Source: DATBQN01 sp963755825 (GTDB taxonomy: Bacteria > Acidobacteriota > Thermoanaerobaculia > Multivoradales > UBA5704). Taken from it: DNA of 64,000 nucleotides. Positions 26,268 through 37,426 of this stretch are shown here, one piece after another. The notes beneath the pieces are model-generated. The model ran no database searches, had not been told where the DNA came from, and saw only the letters and a program-made list of their open reading frames with translations. Position 1 is the first letter of the stretch; each line of letters starts with the position of its first letter. The stretch lies in assembly GCA_963755825.1 (NCBI GenBank), contig CAVWLA010000003.1, positions 2,418,001 through 2,482,000 on the forward strand. The letters are read 5' to 3'. Both the position numbers and the translations under genes were made by a program.

Positions 26268-27344
26268 ATGGAGCGGCCGGCGACCGATCTCTTCCTCTCC
26301 TTGACCCCCGAGCGGGTGCTCGAGGCCGTCGAGGCCGGCGGCCTCGCCTGCAACCCGGTCTGCTACCCGCTCAACTCGTTCGAGAACCGCGTCTACGAGG
26401 TCGAGCTCCAGGACCGCAGCCGCATCGTCGCCAAGTTCTACCGCCCCGGCCGCTGGAACGAGGAGCAGATCCTCGAGGAGCACTCCTTCCTCCAGGAGCT
26501 CGCCGCCGAGGAGATCCCGGTGGCGACCGTCCGCCCGTTCCCCAACGGCGGCACGCTCCGGCGGATCGAGGGCATCTACTACACGCTCGCCGACCGCATG
26601 GGCGGCCGGGCGCCGGACGAGCTCGACGACCTCGCCGTCCGCCGGCTGGGGATGCTCGTCGGCCGGCTGCACAACGTCGGCGCGCGGCGGCCGGCGCCGT
26701 CGCGCCCGCGCCTCGACGCCGACACCTACGTGCGCGAGCCGGTCGCCTGGCTCGAGGACCATGGCACGGTGCCGCGCGGCCTCCGCGACCGCTACTTCGG
26801 CGCCGCCCTCTCGCTCGCCGATCTCGCCGACCGCATGCTCGAAGGCGTCGCCACCCACCGCCTCCACGCCGACCTCCACCTCGGCAACATCCTCTTCCGC
26901 GACGGCCTCCTCCGCGTCCTCGACTTCGACGACATGGCGACCGGCCCGGCGGTGCAGGACCTCTGGCTGGCGCTCCCCGGCCGCGACCGCGAGGCTCTGC
27001 GCCAGCGCGAGATCTTCATCGAGGGCTACGAGCAGTTCCGGCTCTTCGACCGCGCCGAGCTGCGCCTCATCGAGGCTCTGCGCGGCCTGCGCGTCGTCCA
27101 CTACGCCGCCTGGCTCGCCCGCCGCTGGCACGACCCCGCCTTCCCCGCCGCCTGGCCGCACTTCGGCACCGACGAGTACTGGGAGCGCGAGACCGCCGAC
27201 CTCGTCGAGCAGCTCGCCATCGTCCGCGGCGACGCCAAGGCGAGGTCGGGTCCGGGCGAAGGGGGCGACGGCGAGGGCGGCGAGGGGGAGACTGTCGAGG
27301 AGGCCCTCACCAACAAGGACTACTTCTGGGACTGGGAGGGGTAG
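26268..27344 (+). CDS. srkA: Stress-response kinase A (SrkA/YihE/RdoA) family protein
   Basis: 358 aa, a choline-kinase-like Ser/Thr protein kinase fold. The N-lobe has SFENRVYEVEL and RIVAKFYRP (ATP lysine); the catalytic loop is HADLHLGNILF and the metal motif DFDDM. SrkA protects cells from oxidative and envelope-stress death in enterics (family knowledge). The C-terminal tail (from about residue 325) is a Gly/Glu-rich linker followed by the conserved-looking KDYFWDWEG end. Leaderless-type promoter. The next small gene begins 40 bp downstream. Confidence 0.9.
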   Translation: MERPATDLFLSLTPERVLEAVEAGGLACNPVCYPLNSFENRVYEVELQDRSRIVAKFYRPGRWNEEQILEEHSFLQELAAEEIPVATVRPFPNGGTLRRIEGIYYTLADRMGGRAPDELDDLAVRRLGMLVGRLHNVGARRPAPSRPRLDADTYVREPVAWLEDHGTVPRGLRDRYFGAALSLADLADRMLEGVATHRLHADLHLGNILFRDGLLRVLDFDDMATGPAVQDLWLALPGRDREALRQREIFIEGYEQFRLFDRAELRLIEALRGLRVVHYAAWLARRWHDPAFPAAWPHFGTDEYWERETADLVEQLAIVRGDAKARSGPGEGGDGEGGEGETVEEALTNKDYFWDWEG

Positions 27345-27384
27345 GGGTATAGAGTTCGAGTCCCCGCCCGCCTGCCTCCCTCCC

Positions 27385-27606
27385 ATGCGCATCCTCGACC
27401 AGGCCACCATGCAGCGCGTCTTCGCCGTCACCGACGGGCTCGAGATGTCGCGCGAGGCGGTCACCGTGCCGCTGGCGCTGGCGGGCGAGGGCGGCGTGCG
27501 GCGGCTCGCCAACGGCCGCATCGAGATCACGCTCCCCGACGTCGACGACCTCGGCCCGTTCCTCGCCGCCCTCCCCGAGCGGCTGCGCCGCCTTGTCAGT
27601 GGCTAG
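27385..27606 (+). CDS. Small hypothetical protein
   Basis: 73 aa from the ATG at 27385 (MRILDQATMQRVFAVTDGLE). No domain is recognised and no signal peptide or membrane segment is visible. A TATAGAGT stretch at 27348-27355, inside the end and just after srkA, could be its own -10. The coding potential (G/C at third positions) fits a real gene, though the protein has no known relatives that I can name. Confidence 0.5.
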   Translation: MRILDQATMQRVFAVTDGLEMSREAVTVPLALAGEGGVRRLANGRIEITLPDVDDLGPFLAALPERLRRLVSG

Positions 27607-27700
27607 CGGGTGCCTAGCGCCACGACAATCTCGGCCGGACGCGCGCGAGGCCGCCGCCGGTCTCTGCCTTTCCCATCCCATCTCAGAGGAGGAGGATTCC

Positions 27701-28237
27701 ATGCCTGAGCATTTCCCCATGGAGACGGTGCTGCGCGACGGCCGCCGGCTCCTCGTGCGGCCGTTCACCGAGCACGACACCGACGGCCTGTTCGAGTTCT
27801 TCCAGCACCTGCCGAGCGAGGTGCGCCGCTTCGCTTGGGACCGCATCGACAGCCGCGCGCTGGTGGAGAGCTGGGGGCGCGAGCTCGACTACGACAAGGT
27901 GCTGCCGCTCCTCGCCGTCGACAGCCGCAAGATCGTCGCCGACGCCACCCTCCACCGCCGCCACGGCGGGCCGCTGCGCCTGGTGGGGCGGATCAAGTGG
28001 CTGCTCGATCCCGAGTACCGCGGCGCCGGCCTCGGCACCATGCTCGTCAACACCTTCATCTCAATCGCCAAGCACGACGGCCTCCGCCACCTCACCTGCA
28101 TGCTGATCTCCGACCTCGAGGCCGACGCCGTCAAGACCCTCTCCGAGCTCGGCTTCGACAAGTACCCCGTCCCCGGCTACGGCACCGACCCCGACGGCAA
28201 CCAGCACGACATGGTGAAGATGGTTTTGAAGCTCTGA
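27701..28237 (+). CDS. GNAT-family acetyltransferase
   Basis: 178 aa. The acetyl-CoA binding motif A is LLDPEYRGAGLGTMLVN (R/Q-x-x-G-x-G/A), preceded by beta strands LRLVGRIKW, and followed by a long helix. The N-terminus RDGRRLLVRPFTEHDTDGL is typical of GNATs that modify proteins or small molecules. Substrate unknown. Very strong GAGGAGGAG ribosome binding site 6 nt before the ATG. Confidence 0.85.
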   Translation: MPEHFPMETVLRDGRRLLVRPFTEHDTDGLFEFFQHLPSEVRRFAWDRIDSRALVESWGRELDYDKVLPLLAVDSRKIVADATLHRRHGGPLRLVGRIKWLLDPEYRGAGLGTMLVNTFISIAKHDGLRHLTCMLISDLEADAVKTLSELGFDKYPVPGYGTDPDGNQHDMVKMVLKL

Positions 28238-28261
28238 CCGCGCGGGCCTCCAGCCGGTCGA

Positions 28262-28804
28262 TCAATCGGCGCCGGTCACGCCGGCGTCCGGCTCAGCGAT
28301 GACGATGTGCGTCACGGAGTCCCAGGCGTTGTGGACGCCGAGGAGCAGGAGGCCGAGCGTCGCGGCGCCGATGGCAAGGGCGGCGCTCCGCGTCGCGGCA
28401 CCGAGGAAGAGCGCTGCCAGGGCGATCGCGGCGTAGGCCGTGCCGGGGACGATGGTGTACCAGAGCCAGTCGTCCCACGCCGGCTGGTAGAGCTTCTGGC
28501 GGCGGGTGCGATGGACGGTGAGGCCCGCGTAGAAGAGCCCGCCGAGACCGCACGCCGCGAGGGCGACGGACAGGCAGAGGAGCGAGGGGAGCGGCGCGCT
28601 CATCACCGCCGAGACCAGCAGCACGGTGCTGAAATGCACCACCGTCGGCGTCGCGAAGGCGTTGATGCCGTCGGCCGAGGCGCGCCGGCGGAGCTGGGCG
28701 AGGATCGTGATGACGACGAACTGGATGGCGACGAGCGCGCCGCCGGCCGAGCCGACGACGACGTAGAAGCTCGCCCAGTCCGACAGCCGCGGGTCCGTGG
28801 TCAC
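28262..28804 (-). CDS. Integral membrane protein of unknown function
   Basis: 180 aa from the GTG at 28804, with four predicted membrane helices (SFYVVVGSAGGALVAIQFVV; VLLVSAVMSAPLPSLLCLSVAL; AIALAALFLGAATRSAALAIG region; LGLLLLGVHNAWDSVTHIVI). Such small modulator-like proteins are common and uncharacterised. The start was chosen by the GAGGGAG ribosome binding site; the frame upstream reads as non-coding. Divergent from ettA. Confidence 0.7.
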   Translation of the reverse strand: MTTDPRLSDWASFYVVVGSAGGALVAIQFVVITILAQLRRRASADGINAFATPTVVHFSTVLLVSAVMSAPLPSLLCLSVALAACGLGGLFYAGLTVHRTRRQKLYQPAWDDWLWYTIVPGTAYAAIALAALFLGAATRSAALAIGAATLGLLLLGVHNAWDSVTHIVIAEPDAGVTGAD

Positions 28805-28890
28805 AGGGTCTCCCTCGCCTCCGCCGAGCGGCCGGTCACCGCCGGAGGATAGCGCGAACCTCGCCGCGCCGCGGCTCTCCGCGGGCGCCG

Positions 28891-28896
28891 TATAAT
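28891..28896 (+). promoter_or_regulatory. -10 box (TATAAT) of ettA
   Basis: Perfect TATAAT; leader of about 63 nt with GAGGAG before the ATG. No clear -35. Confidence 0.55.
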
Positions 28897-28965
28897 CCCT
28901 CCCCTGCAGTCCGCTGCACCGCCCACCCTTTCCCGGCGGCAAGGAAGAAAGCTCGAGGAGACCCC

Positions 28966-30648
<1,683 letters not shown>

Positions 30649-30716
30649 GAACGACGACGGAGCTGCTTGTTTCGACCCTCTCGAAAGTCGCCTTGCGTTG
30701 CCCGATCCTCTCTGTC

Positions 30717-30732
30717 TGGCACCGTGATTGCA
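30717..30732 (+). promoter_or_regulatory. Sigma-54 promoter (-24/-12) of the LPRTAS surface protein gene
   Basis: TGGCACC-GTGA-TTGCA: GG at 30718-30719 and GC at 30730-30731 with exactly 10 nt between, and nearly every consensus base present. Start of transcription near 30743, giving a leader of about 168 nt. A 6-bp inverted repeat TTTCGA/TCGAAA (30670-30686) lies upstream and might bind an activator. Confidence 0.75.
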
Positions 30733-30910
30733 CTGTTCTCGAGCCGAAGGCGACGAGGGCAAAGCGGCCCCAACGGAGCTCTCGGTTGAACCGAAAAAGG
30801 GTTTGAGATCGAACGAGCTCGTAGCTGGCCGTAGCGCCTCGGCGCCATGTTGGATCGCGGGAGCCCGCCAGGGTTTCCAACCGCAAGCAACGACTCGAGA
30901 GGAGCCAACG

Positions 30911-31504
30911 ATGAAGCGTCTAGCCCTTTATACCGCCGCCATGGTCTTCGCCATCTCCGGTGCTCTGATGGCGCAGGAGCCGAATTCCTCCGCCCCCGGC
31001 CAGACCAGCAACCCGCAGCCGAACACCGCCAACAACGACCTGGCGAACCCGGGCAGCCAGATGGCGCAGCCCAGCGCGCAGCCCGGCACCGCGGTGCAGG
31101 ATTCGCATCCGGGCAACACCGCCCAGGGCGCCACGGGCAGCAGCTATGAGTCGACGACGGCCCAGAACACCGGCAGCACGACGAGCACCACCGGCACGAC
31201 GCCGCAGACCGGCACCCAGGGCAACGGCGTGACCGGCGGCACCACCGCCACCACTGCCACGCCGGGCAACGACACCACCGGCATGGCCGGCACCAGCAGC
31301 ACGACGACCACCACCGGGACCACCCCGACGACCACCACGGGCGGCGGTTCCAACATGGACAGCACGACCGGCAGCACCGGGACCGACACCACCGGCACCT
31401 CCGGCAGCACGACGCTGCCGCGCACCGCGAGCGACATGCCGCTCGTCGGCCTCGCCGGCCTGCTCGCGCTCTCCGCGGGCGTCGCCCTGCGCAGCCGCTC
31501 GTAA
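30911..31504 (+). CDS. Thr/Gly/Ser-rich surface protein with an LPRTAS sortase signal
   Basis: 197 aa. Signal peptide residues 1-21 (KRLALYTAAMVFAISGALMA), then about 145 residues of low-complexity Thr, Gly, Ser, Asn and Gln with almost no charged or aromatic residues. Next come LPRTAS at residues 169-174, a hydrophobic helix (PLVGLAGLLALSAGVAL) and the positive end RSRS. That tripartite tail is a cell-wall/surface sorting signal of LPXTA type, normally cut between T and A by class D-like sortases. The likely sortase is the next gene. Expressed from a sigma-54 promoter, with GAGAGGAG before the ATG, and ended by a strong terminator. Likely a stalk- or matrix-like surface component; the partner to which it is attached in a diderm cell is unknown. 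Confidence 0.82.
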   Translation: MKRLALYTAAMVFAISGALMAQEPNSSAPGQTSNPQPNTANNDLANPGSQMAQPSAQPGTAVQDSHPGNTAQGATGSSYESTTAQNTGSTTSTTGTTPQTGTQGNGVTGGTTATTATPGNDTTGMAGTSSTTTTTGTTPTTTTGGGSNMDSTTGSTGTDTTGTSGSTTLPRTASDMPLVGLAGLLALSAGVALRSRS

Positions 31505-31529
31505 CCTCTTCGGCGAGAGAGTGAACGAC

Positions 31530-31565
31530 GAGCCTGGCGCCTCGCGGCGCCAGGCTCTTTCCTTT
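31530..31565 (+). terminator. Rho-independent terminator between surface protein and sortase genes
   Basis: GAGCCTGGCGCC (31530-31541) and GGCGCCAGGCTC (31546-31557), a perfect 12-bp stem with a TCGC loop, followed by TTTCCTTT. The sortase is 12 nt further on, so it is made only by read-through or its own promoter. Confidence 0.9.
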
Positions 31566-31576
31566 GCTGAGGGGCG

Positions 31577-32398
31577 ATGGACGAGCGGAGCGAAGATCCC
31601 GGCGAGGTATCAGAGGTATCAGATGAAGGCGCAGACCAGAGCGCAGATCAGAGCGCGGTCCGGCGCGCGGCGCAGCGCGCGCGGGCGCAGCTCGACCGCG
31701 GGCTCTGCGCCATCGGGGCGCTGGCGCTGTGGCGGCGCGCCACGCCGCGCCGCTGGCTCGAGCGGGCGCTCTTCCTCGTCGCCTTCGTCTGCCTGGGGAG
31801 CTACGGCTACGTCGCCCTCCACGCCCGCGCCGTGCAGCGCGACGCCTCGCGCCGTTTCGATGCCAGTCTGGCGGCGCGGCATGCCGAGCTGCCGGGCGAC
31901 GCCGGCAGCCCAGGAGATGCCGAAGCCGCCGAGGCCTCGGCCATTCCGGCGCCGTCGTCCGGGACCGAGGCCCCGGCCGCGCCGCTCCGTCCCGGCGACA
32001 TCGTCGGCCGCCTCGAGGTGCCGCGCGTCGGCGTCTCCGTGATGGTGCTCGAGGGCGACGACGACGACACGCTGAGCCAGGCGGCCGGCCACATCCCCGC
32101 GACCGGACTGCCGAGCCAGCCGGCGGCGAACGTCGGCATCGCAGGCCATCGCGACACCTTCTTCCGGCCGCTCAAGGACCTCCGCGAGGGCGACGCGATC
32201 CGCCTCACCACCGATACCGGGAGCTACTGCTACTCGGTGGACTCGCTCCGTATCGTCTCGCCCGACGACGTCGCCGTGCTCGCCCCGGTCGATCATCCGG
32301 CGCTCACCCTGGTGACCTGCTACCCGTTCTACTTCGTGGGCCATGCGCCGAAGCGTTTCATCGTGCAGGCGCGGCGGTCGGCGCAGGGGGTGTGCTAA
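31577..32398 (+). CDS. Sortase (class D-like)
   Basis: 273 aa. A charged N-terminus, one membrane anchor (RALFLVAFVCLGSYGYVAL, residues 63-81), an Ala/Pro/Ser linker, then a sortase beta-barrel of about 135 residues. Catalytic residues are H191 in AGHRDTFFRPL, C248 in TLVTCYPFYFVG, and R260 in HAPKRFIV. GRLEVPRVGVSVMVLEG is the usual domain start. It should cleave LPXTA/LPXTG-like signals and transfer the protein to an amine nucleophile at the outer face of the inner membrane. The upstream LPRTAS protein is its obvious substrate. GAGGGG ribosome binding site. Confidence 0.92.
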   Translation: MDERSEDPGEVSEVSDEGADQSADQSAVRRAAQRARAQLDRGLCAIGALALWRRATPRRWLERALFLVAFVCLGSYGYVALHARAVQRDASRRFDASLAARHAELPGDAGSPGDAEAAEASAIPAPSSGTEAPAAPLRPGDIVGRLEVPRVGVSVMVLEGDDDDTLSQAAGHIPATGLPSQPAANVGIAGHRDTFFRPLKDLREGDAIRLTTDTGSYCYSVDSLRIVSPDDVAVLAPVDHPALTLVTCYPFYFVGHAPKRFIVQARRSAQGVC

Positions 32399-32441
32399 CG
32401 TCCCGTCCGCCTCGCCCACCCCCCTGCTCCGGAGGAGACGC

Positions 32442-34763
32442 ATGCAACCGCGCCGCAGCTCCCTGCCTCCCCTCGCCCTCTCGCTCGCCTGCTCCGCCGC
32501 TCTCGCCCTCTTCGGCGCGCCGTCTCCAGCGCAGGCTCCCGCTCAGTCTCCGGCGCAAGCTCCGGCGACCGGACCATTGGCGGGCTTCAGCGCCGCCCAC
32601 GCCGCCGACGAGCGCGCGCTCGAGGCTCGCTTTGACGCCGCCATCCGCCAGGACGATCTCCGCCCCTGGCTGAAGCGCCTCTCGGCGCAGCCGCATCCCG
32701 TCGGCTCGGCCTACGGCCAGGAGAACGCCGAGTTCATCGCCGGCCTCTTCCGCTCCTGGGGCTACGACACGGCGATCGAGGAGTTCCGGGTGCTCTTCCC
32801 GACCCCCAAGTCGCGCCTCCTCGAGATGGTCGGCCCCAGCCGCTTCCACGCCTCCCTCGTCGAGCCCGGCATCCCCGAGGACGCCACCTCGGGGCAGGCC
32901 GCCGAGCAGCTCCCCACCTACAACGCCTACTCGCCCGACGGCGACGTCACCGGCGATCTCGTCTACGTCAACTACGGCGTGCCGAAGGACTACGAGGCGC
33001 TCGAGCGGCGCGGCATCGACGTGCGAGGCAAGATCGTCATCGCGCGCTACGGCGGCTCCTGGCGCGGCATCAAGCCGAAGGTGGCGGCGGAGCACGGCGC
33101 CATCGGCTGCCTGATCTACTCCGACCCGCGCGACGACGGCTACTTCCAGGGCGAGGTCTATCCCCAGGGCCCCTTCCGCAACGAGAACGGCGTGCAGCGC
33201 GGCTCGGTCGCCGACATGCCGCTCTACTCCGGCGATCCGCTCACCCCCGGCGTCGGCGCCACGGCGGACGCCAAGCGGCTGCCGATCGACAAGGCGCCCA
33301 CCATCGCCAAGATCCCCACCCTCCCCATCTCCTACGCCGACGCGCGGCCGCTCCTCGCGGCGCTCGGCGGGCCGGTGGTGCCGGAGGCGTTCCGCGGCGC
33401 GCTGCCGATCACCTATCGCTTCGGGCCCGGCCCCGCCCGCGTCCACCTGAAGCTCGCCTTCAACTGGAACCTGGTGCCGGCGCGCGACGTCATCGCGCGG
33501 CTCCCCGGCGCCGAGCTCCCCGACGAGTGGATCGTGCGCGGCAACCACCACGACGGCTGGGTGAACGGCGCCAACGATCCGCTCTCCGGGCTGGTGGCGG
33601 AGCTCGCCGAGGCGCGCGCCGTGGGCGAGCTGGCGAAGAACGGCTTCAAGCCGCGGCGGACGATCGTCTACGCCGCCTGGGACGGCGAGGAGCCGGGCCT
33701 CCTCGGCTCGACCGAATGGGCCGAAACGCACGCCGCGGAGCTCGTCAAGAAGGCCGCCGTTTACATCAACTCCGACAGCAACGGCCGCGGCTTCCTCAAC
33801 ATGGGCGGCTCGCACACGCTCGAGCGCTTCGTCAACCAGGTGGGGCGCGACGTCACCGATCCCGAGACCGGCCTCTCGGTGATCGCCCGCCGGCGTGCCC
33901 GCGACGTCGTCGACGCCCCGCTCGCCGAGCGGCGCGAGCTGCGCGATCGCCACGACCTGCGCATCGGCGCCCTCGGCTCGGGCTCGGACTTCACGCCCTT
34001 CCTCCAGCACCTGGGGATCGCCTCGCTCGACCTCGCCTACGGCGGCGAGGACGACGGCGGCTCCTACCACTCGATCTACGACTCCTTCGACCACTACACG
34101 CGCTTCGGCGATCCGCGCTTCGACTACGGCGTGGCGCTCGCCCGGACCGCCGGCCGCGCCGTGCTCCGCCTCGCCGACGCCGACGTCCTACCCTTCGATC
34201 CCGCCGCCTTCTCGGCCACCCTCGGCCGCTACGTGCAGGAGGTCGCGAAGCTCGCCGACGACGAGCGGCAGGAGACCGAGGAAACCTCGCTCGAGCTCGC
34301 CGGCCATGAGATGACGGCGGCCGCCGATCCCACCCTCACCTTCGTGCCGCCGGCGCGGAAGGCGCCGGTGCCGCACCTGAATCTCGCGCCGCTCGAGAAC
34401 GCCGCCGCCGGGCTCGAGCGCAGCGTCGGCGCCTACACCCAGCTCGCCGCCGGGTTCGCCGACGGCAGCCGCACTCTGCCGCCGGCGACGGCGGCGGCGC
34501 TCGACGCCGCGTGGATGGCGACCGAGCGCGCGCTCACCACCGGCGACGGCCTGCCGCGCCGCCCCTGGTACCGCCACCAGATCTACGCCCCCGGCTTCTA
34601 CACCGGCTACGGCGTCAAGACCCTCCCCGGCGTCCGCGAGGCGATCGAGCAGCGCGACTGGAAGGAGGCCGAGGAGCAGGCGGTGGTCGAGGCGAAGGCC
34701 ATCGACGCCTTCGCCGCCGCGGTCGACCGCGCCACGGCGGCCCTCCGCGCGGCGGCGCGGTAG
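32442..34763 (+). CDS. Secreted M28 metallopeptidase, glutamate carboxypeptidase II-like
   Basis: 773 aa with a signal peptide (residues 1-33). Domain order follows GCPII/transferrin receptor: N-terminal part, a PA domain (GDLVYVNYGVPKDYEALE, RGKIVIARYG), the zinc peptidase, and a C-terminal dimerisation domain (from about 640). Zinc and catalytic residues appear in RGNHHDGWVNGANDPLSG (His, Asp), WDGEEPGLLGSTEWAE (Glu pair), YINSDSNGRGF (Asp) and YHSIYDSF (His). It would remove C-terminal acidic residues or cleave small peptides outside the cell. GGAGGAG before ATG 32442, 43 bp after the sortase stop. Confidence 0.93.
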   Translation: MQPRRSSLPPLALSLACSAALALFGAPSPAQAPAQSPAQAPATGPLAGFSAAHAADERALEARFDAAIRQDDLRPWLKRLSAQPHPVGSAYGQENAEFIAGLFRSWGYDTAIEEFRVLFPTPKSRLLEMVGPSRFHASLVEPGIPEDATSGQAAEQLPTYNAYSPDGDVTGDLVYVNYGVPKDYEALERRGIDVRGKIVIARYGGSWRGIKPKVAAEHGAIGCLIYSDPRDDGYFQGEVYPQGPFRNENGVQRGSVADMPLYSGDPLTPGVGATADAKRLPIDKAPTIAKIPTLPISYADARPLLAALGGPVVPEAFRGALPITYRFGPGPARVHLKLAFNWNLVPARDVIARLPGAELPDEWIVRGNHHDGWVNGANDPLSGLVAELAEARAVGELAKNGFKPRRTIVYAAWDGEEPGLLGSTEWAETHAAELVKKAAVYINSDSNGRGFLNMGGSHTLERFVNQVGRDVTDPETGLSVIARRRARDVVDAPLAERRELRDRHDLRIGALGSGSDFTPFLQHLGIASLDLAYGGEDDGGSYHSIYDSFDHYTRFGDPRFDYGVALARTAGRAVLRLADADVLPFDPAAFSATLGRYVQEVAKLADDERQETEETSLELAGHEMTAAADPTLTFVPPARKAPVPHLNLAPLENAAAGLERSVGAYTQLAAGFADGSRTLPPATAAALDAAWMATERALTTGDGLPRRPWYRHQIYAPGFYTGYGVKTLPGVREAIEQRDWKEAEEQAVVEAKAIDAFAAAVDRATAALRAAAR

Positions 34764-34789
34764 CCCCGGCTCTCTTCGCCGATCACGAG

Positions 34790-34813
34790 AGGTGCCTCGC
34801 CGCGCCGAGGCAC
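34790..34813 (+). terminator. Hairpin after the M28 peptidase gene
   Basis: AGGTGCCTCG (34790-34799) with CGAGGCACCT (34804-34813), 10 bp, 4-nt loop. No T-run. Confidence 0.55.
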
Positions 34814-34879
34814 CTCCCGAGAACCGGTTTCAGCGCCTCCTTGTCTCACTCTGGATCATCCAGGCACTTAATTTAGTGG

Positions 34880-36391
34880 ATGACTCAAGAGAGAGGCGGT
34901 GCGCAGATGGGCAGAGAGTCTTTACTGTCGGCCAGGGTGTTATCGCGGTTGTTGATGCTCGTGCTGCTGATGGCGGGGGCGGCGCAACGGCTGGCGGCAC
35001 TCGGCTACTACGTCCGTCCGGACGTCTCCACGCTGAGCGCGGCGCAGAAGGCGTCGCTGCGCATGGGGTTCCAGGTGATGGAGGGGCGGCTCGCCAACGA
35101 TCACACGAGCCTGGCGTACCAGGCTGCCATCCACGGCTCGATGATGGCGAGCATGGACCCGATCCTCAAGCAGTGCCAGCACGGCTCCTACCTGTTCTTC
35201 GCCTGGCACCGGATGTACCTGTACTACTTCGAGCGCATCCTGAGAAAGGCATCGGGCGACCCCACGCTGGCGCTGCCCTACTGGAACTACGAGGATCCCA
35301 CTCAGGTCGCTCTGCCCGACATCTTCCGCAATCCGGCGAATCTGGCGATGAACTCGCTCTACATCGCCAATCGCAACCCGAACATCAATTCCGGCCTCTG
35401 GACGCTGCGGCCGTCGGACGTCGATGACGCTGTCGCCATGGCCGATCCCAACTTCGATTCGCCGACGGGCTCCGGCGCGAGCTTCGGCGGCCAGATCGTT
35501 GCCGGGCCCATGCACATGAACAACACGCACGGCGAGCTGGAATCGCATCCCCACGATGCGGTCCACGTCCGGATCGCCGGCTTGATGGGCAATCCGGACA
35601 CCGCGGCGCAGGACCCGATCTTCTACCTGCACCATGCCAACATCGACCGCCTCTGGAAGCGCTGGATCGCCCAGGGCGGCGGGCGGTCCGATCCGCTGAC
35701 GGACCAAGTCTGGATGACGACCAACTTCACCTTCTATGACGAGAACAACAACCCGGTGACGCTCAACGGCTCGCAGGTGGTCGACACCCTGAGCCAGCTC
35801 GGCTACATCTATGACGACGACCCGACGCCGCCTTCGCCCATCCCTCAGTTCTTCCCCGTCTTCCCGCCCCATTGGCCGCCGCCATGGCCGCCCTGCGAGT
35901 GTCCGGATCTTCTGCAGATCGACGCTCAGCGGGTGCTGACGCAGCAGCCGGTCACCGTGCAGATGCCGCTCAACAGCTCCGTTCTGGCGGCGATCTCCCA
36001 GGTGCTGGGAAATTCCTCGAACGCACCGCCGCTGAGCCTGCGCGTCAACGGCATCCAGTCGAGCGTCCCTCCCGGAGTCACTTTCGAGATCTATCTCAAC
36101 CTGCCGAGCGGCAGCACCTCGGGCGCACAGTTCGGCAGCCCCAGCTACCTCGGCAGCCTGGCGCTCTTCGGCTTCTCCGGCCAGCACGCCCCTCCGGGCG
36201 GAGGGATCGCGGCTTTCCGGCTCAACACGGCGCTCAAGAACCTGCAGGCCGCCGGCCTGTGGAACAGCCAGACGCTCAGCGTGACCTTCATCTCGCGCGG
36301 CCCGCTGCCGCCGTCCGGCCAGCCGGACACCTCTCCGACACCCGCGGGGACGCAGAGCTTCTCGAACCTGGCGATCGTCGAGGAGCAGTGA
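34880..36391 (+). CDS. Secreted tyrosinase-type copper oxidase
   Basis: 503 aa from the ATG at 34880; an ATG at 34907 is an alternative that still keeps the signal peptide (LLMLVLLMAGAAQRLAALG). CuA ligands: HGSMM..., QHGSYLFFAWHRMYLYYFE; CuB ligands: PMHMNNTHGELESHPHDAVH and DPIFYLHHANIDRLW. The dinuclear copper site oxidises phenols to quinones. A Pro/Trp-rich linker (residues 318-340) joins a C-terminal beta domain of about 150 residues. The third-position GC is visibly lower than in the flanking genes, which may point to acquisition. A TTAATT box 6 nt before 34880 would give a leaderless start. Inverted repeats bound the gene on both sides. Confidence 0.9.
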   Translation: MTQERGGAQMGRESLLSARVLSRLLMLVLLMAGAAQRLAALGYYVRPDVSTLSAAQKASLRMGFQVMEGRLANDHTSLAYQAAIHGSMMASMDPILKQCQHGSYLFFAWHRMYLYYFERILRKASGDPTLALPYWNYEDPTQVALPDIFRNPANLAMNSLYIANRNPNINSGLWTLRPSDVDDAVAMADPNFDSPTGSGASFGGQIVAGPMHMNNTHGELESHPHDAVHVRIAGLMGNPDTAAQDPIFYLHHANIDRLWKRWIAQGGGRSDPLTDQVWMTTNFTFYDENNNPVTLNGSQVVDTLSQLGYIYDDDPTPPSPIPQFFPVFPPHWPPPWPPCECPDLLQIDAQRVLTQQPVTVQMPLNSSVLAAISQVLGNSSNAPPLSLRVNGIQSSVPPGVTFEIYLNLPSGSTSGAQFGSPSYLGSLALFGFSGQHAPPGGGIAAFRLNTALKNLQAAGLWNSQTLSVTFISRGPLPPSGQPDTSPTPAGTQSFSNLAIVEEQ

Positions 36392-36394
36392 GGG

Positions 36395-36406
36395 TGACAG
36401 CTGTCA
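36395..36406. promoter_or_regulatory. Palindrome TGACAGCTGTCA, possible operator
   Basis: A perfect 12-bp palindrome between the tyrosinase stop and the ABC operon, followed by overlapping repeats TCAGG/CCTGA (36404-36408, 36416-36420) and CAGGCG/CGCCTG (36405-36410, 36421-36426). It could bind the response regulator encoded at the end of the operon, or act as a weak terminator for tyrosinase. Confidence 0.4.
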
Positions 36407-36453
36407 GGCGAAAGTCCTGACGCCTGTCCATACCGCCCGCCGGCGCCGGCTGC

Positions 36454-36484
36454 GACGATCCTCCCGTACTCAGGGAGGATCGTC
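36454..36484 (+). promoter_or_regulatory. Hairpin that buries the ribosome binding site of the ABC operon
   Basis: GACGATCCTCCC (36454-36465) pairs perfectly with GGGAGGATCGTC (36473-36484) around a 7-nt loop. The 3' arm holds the only Shine-Dalgarno sequence (GGGAGG) and ends at the base before the ATG. In DNA form the same element could also be an operator. Confidence 0.65.

Positions 36485-37422
<938 letters not shown>

Positions 37423-37426
<4 letters not shown>

Noticed and set aside
27340..27370. tRNA T-arm-like sequence (GTTCGAGTCC)
   Set aside because: No matching 5-bp stem, no acceptor or anticodon arm around it; it is the end of srkA and a likely -10 region.
31144..31437. Minus-strand Val/Pro-rich frame
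   Set aside because: Antisense of the Thr/Gly/Ser-rich sortase substrate; composition is dictated by that gene.
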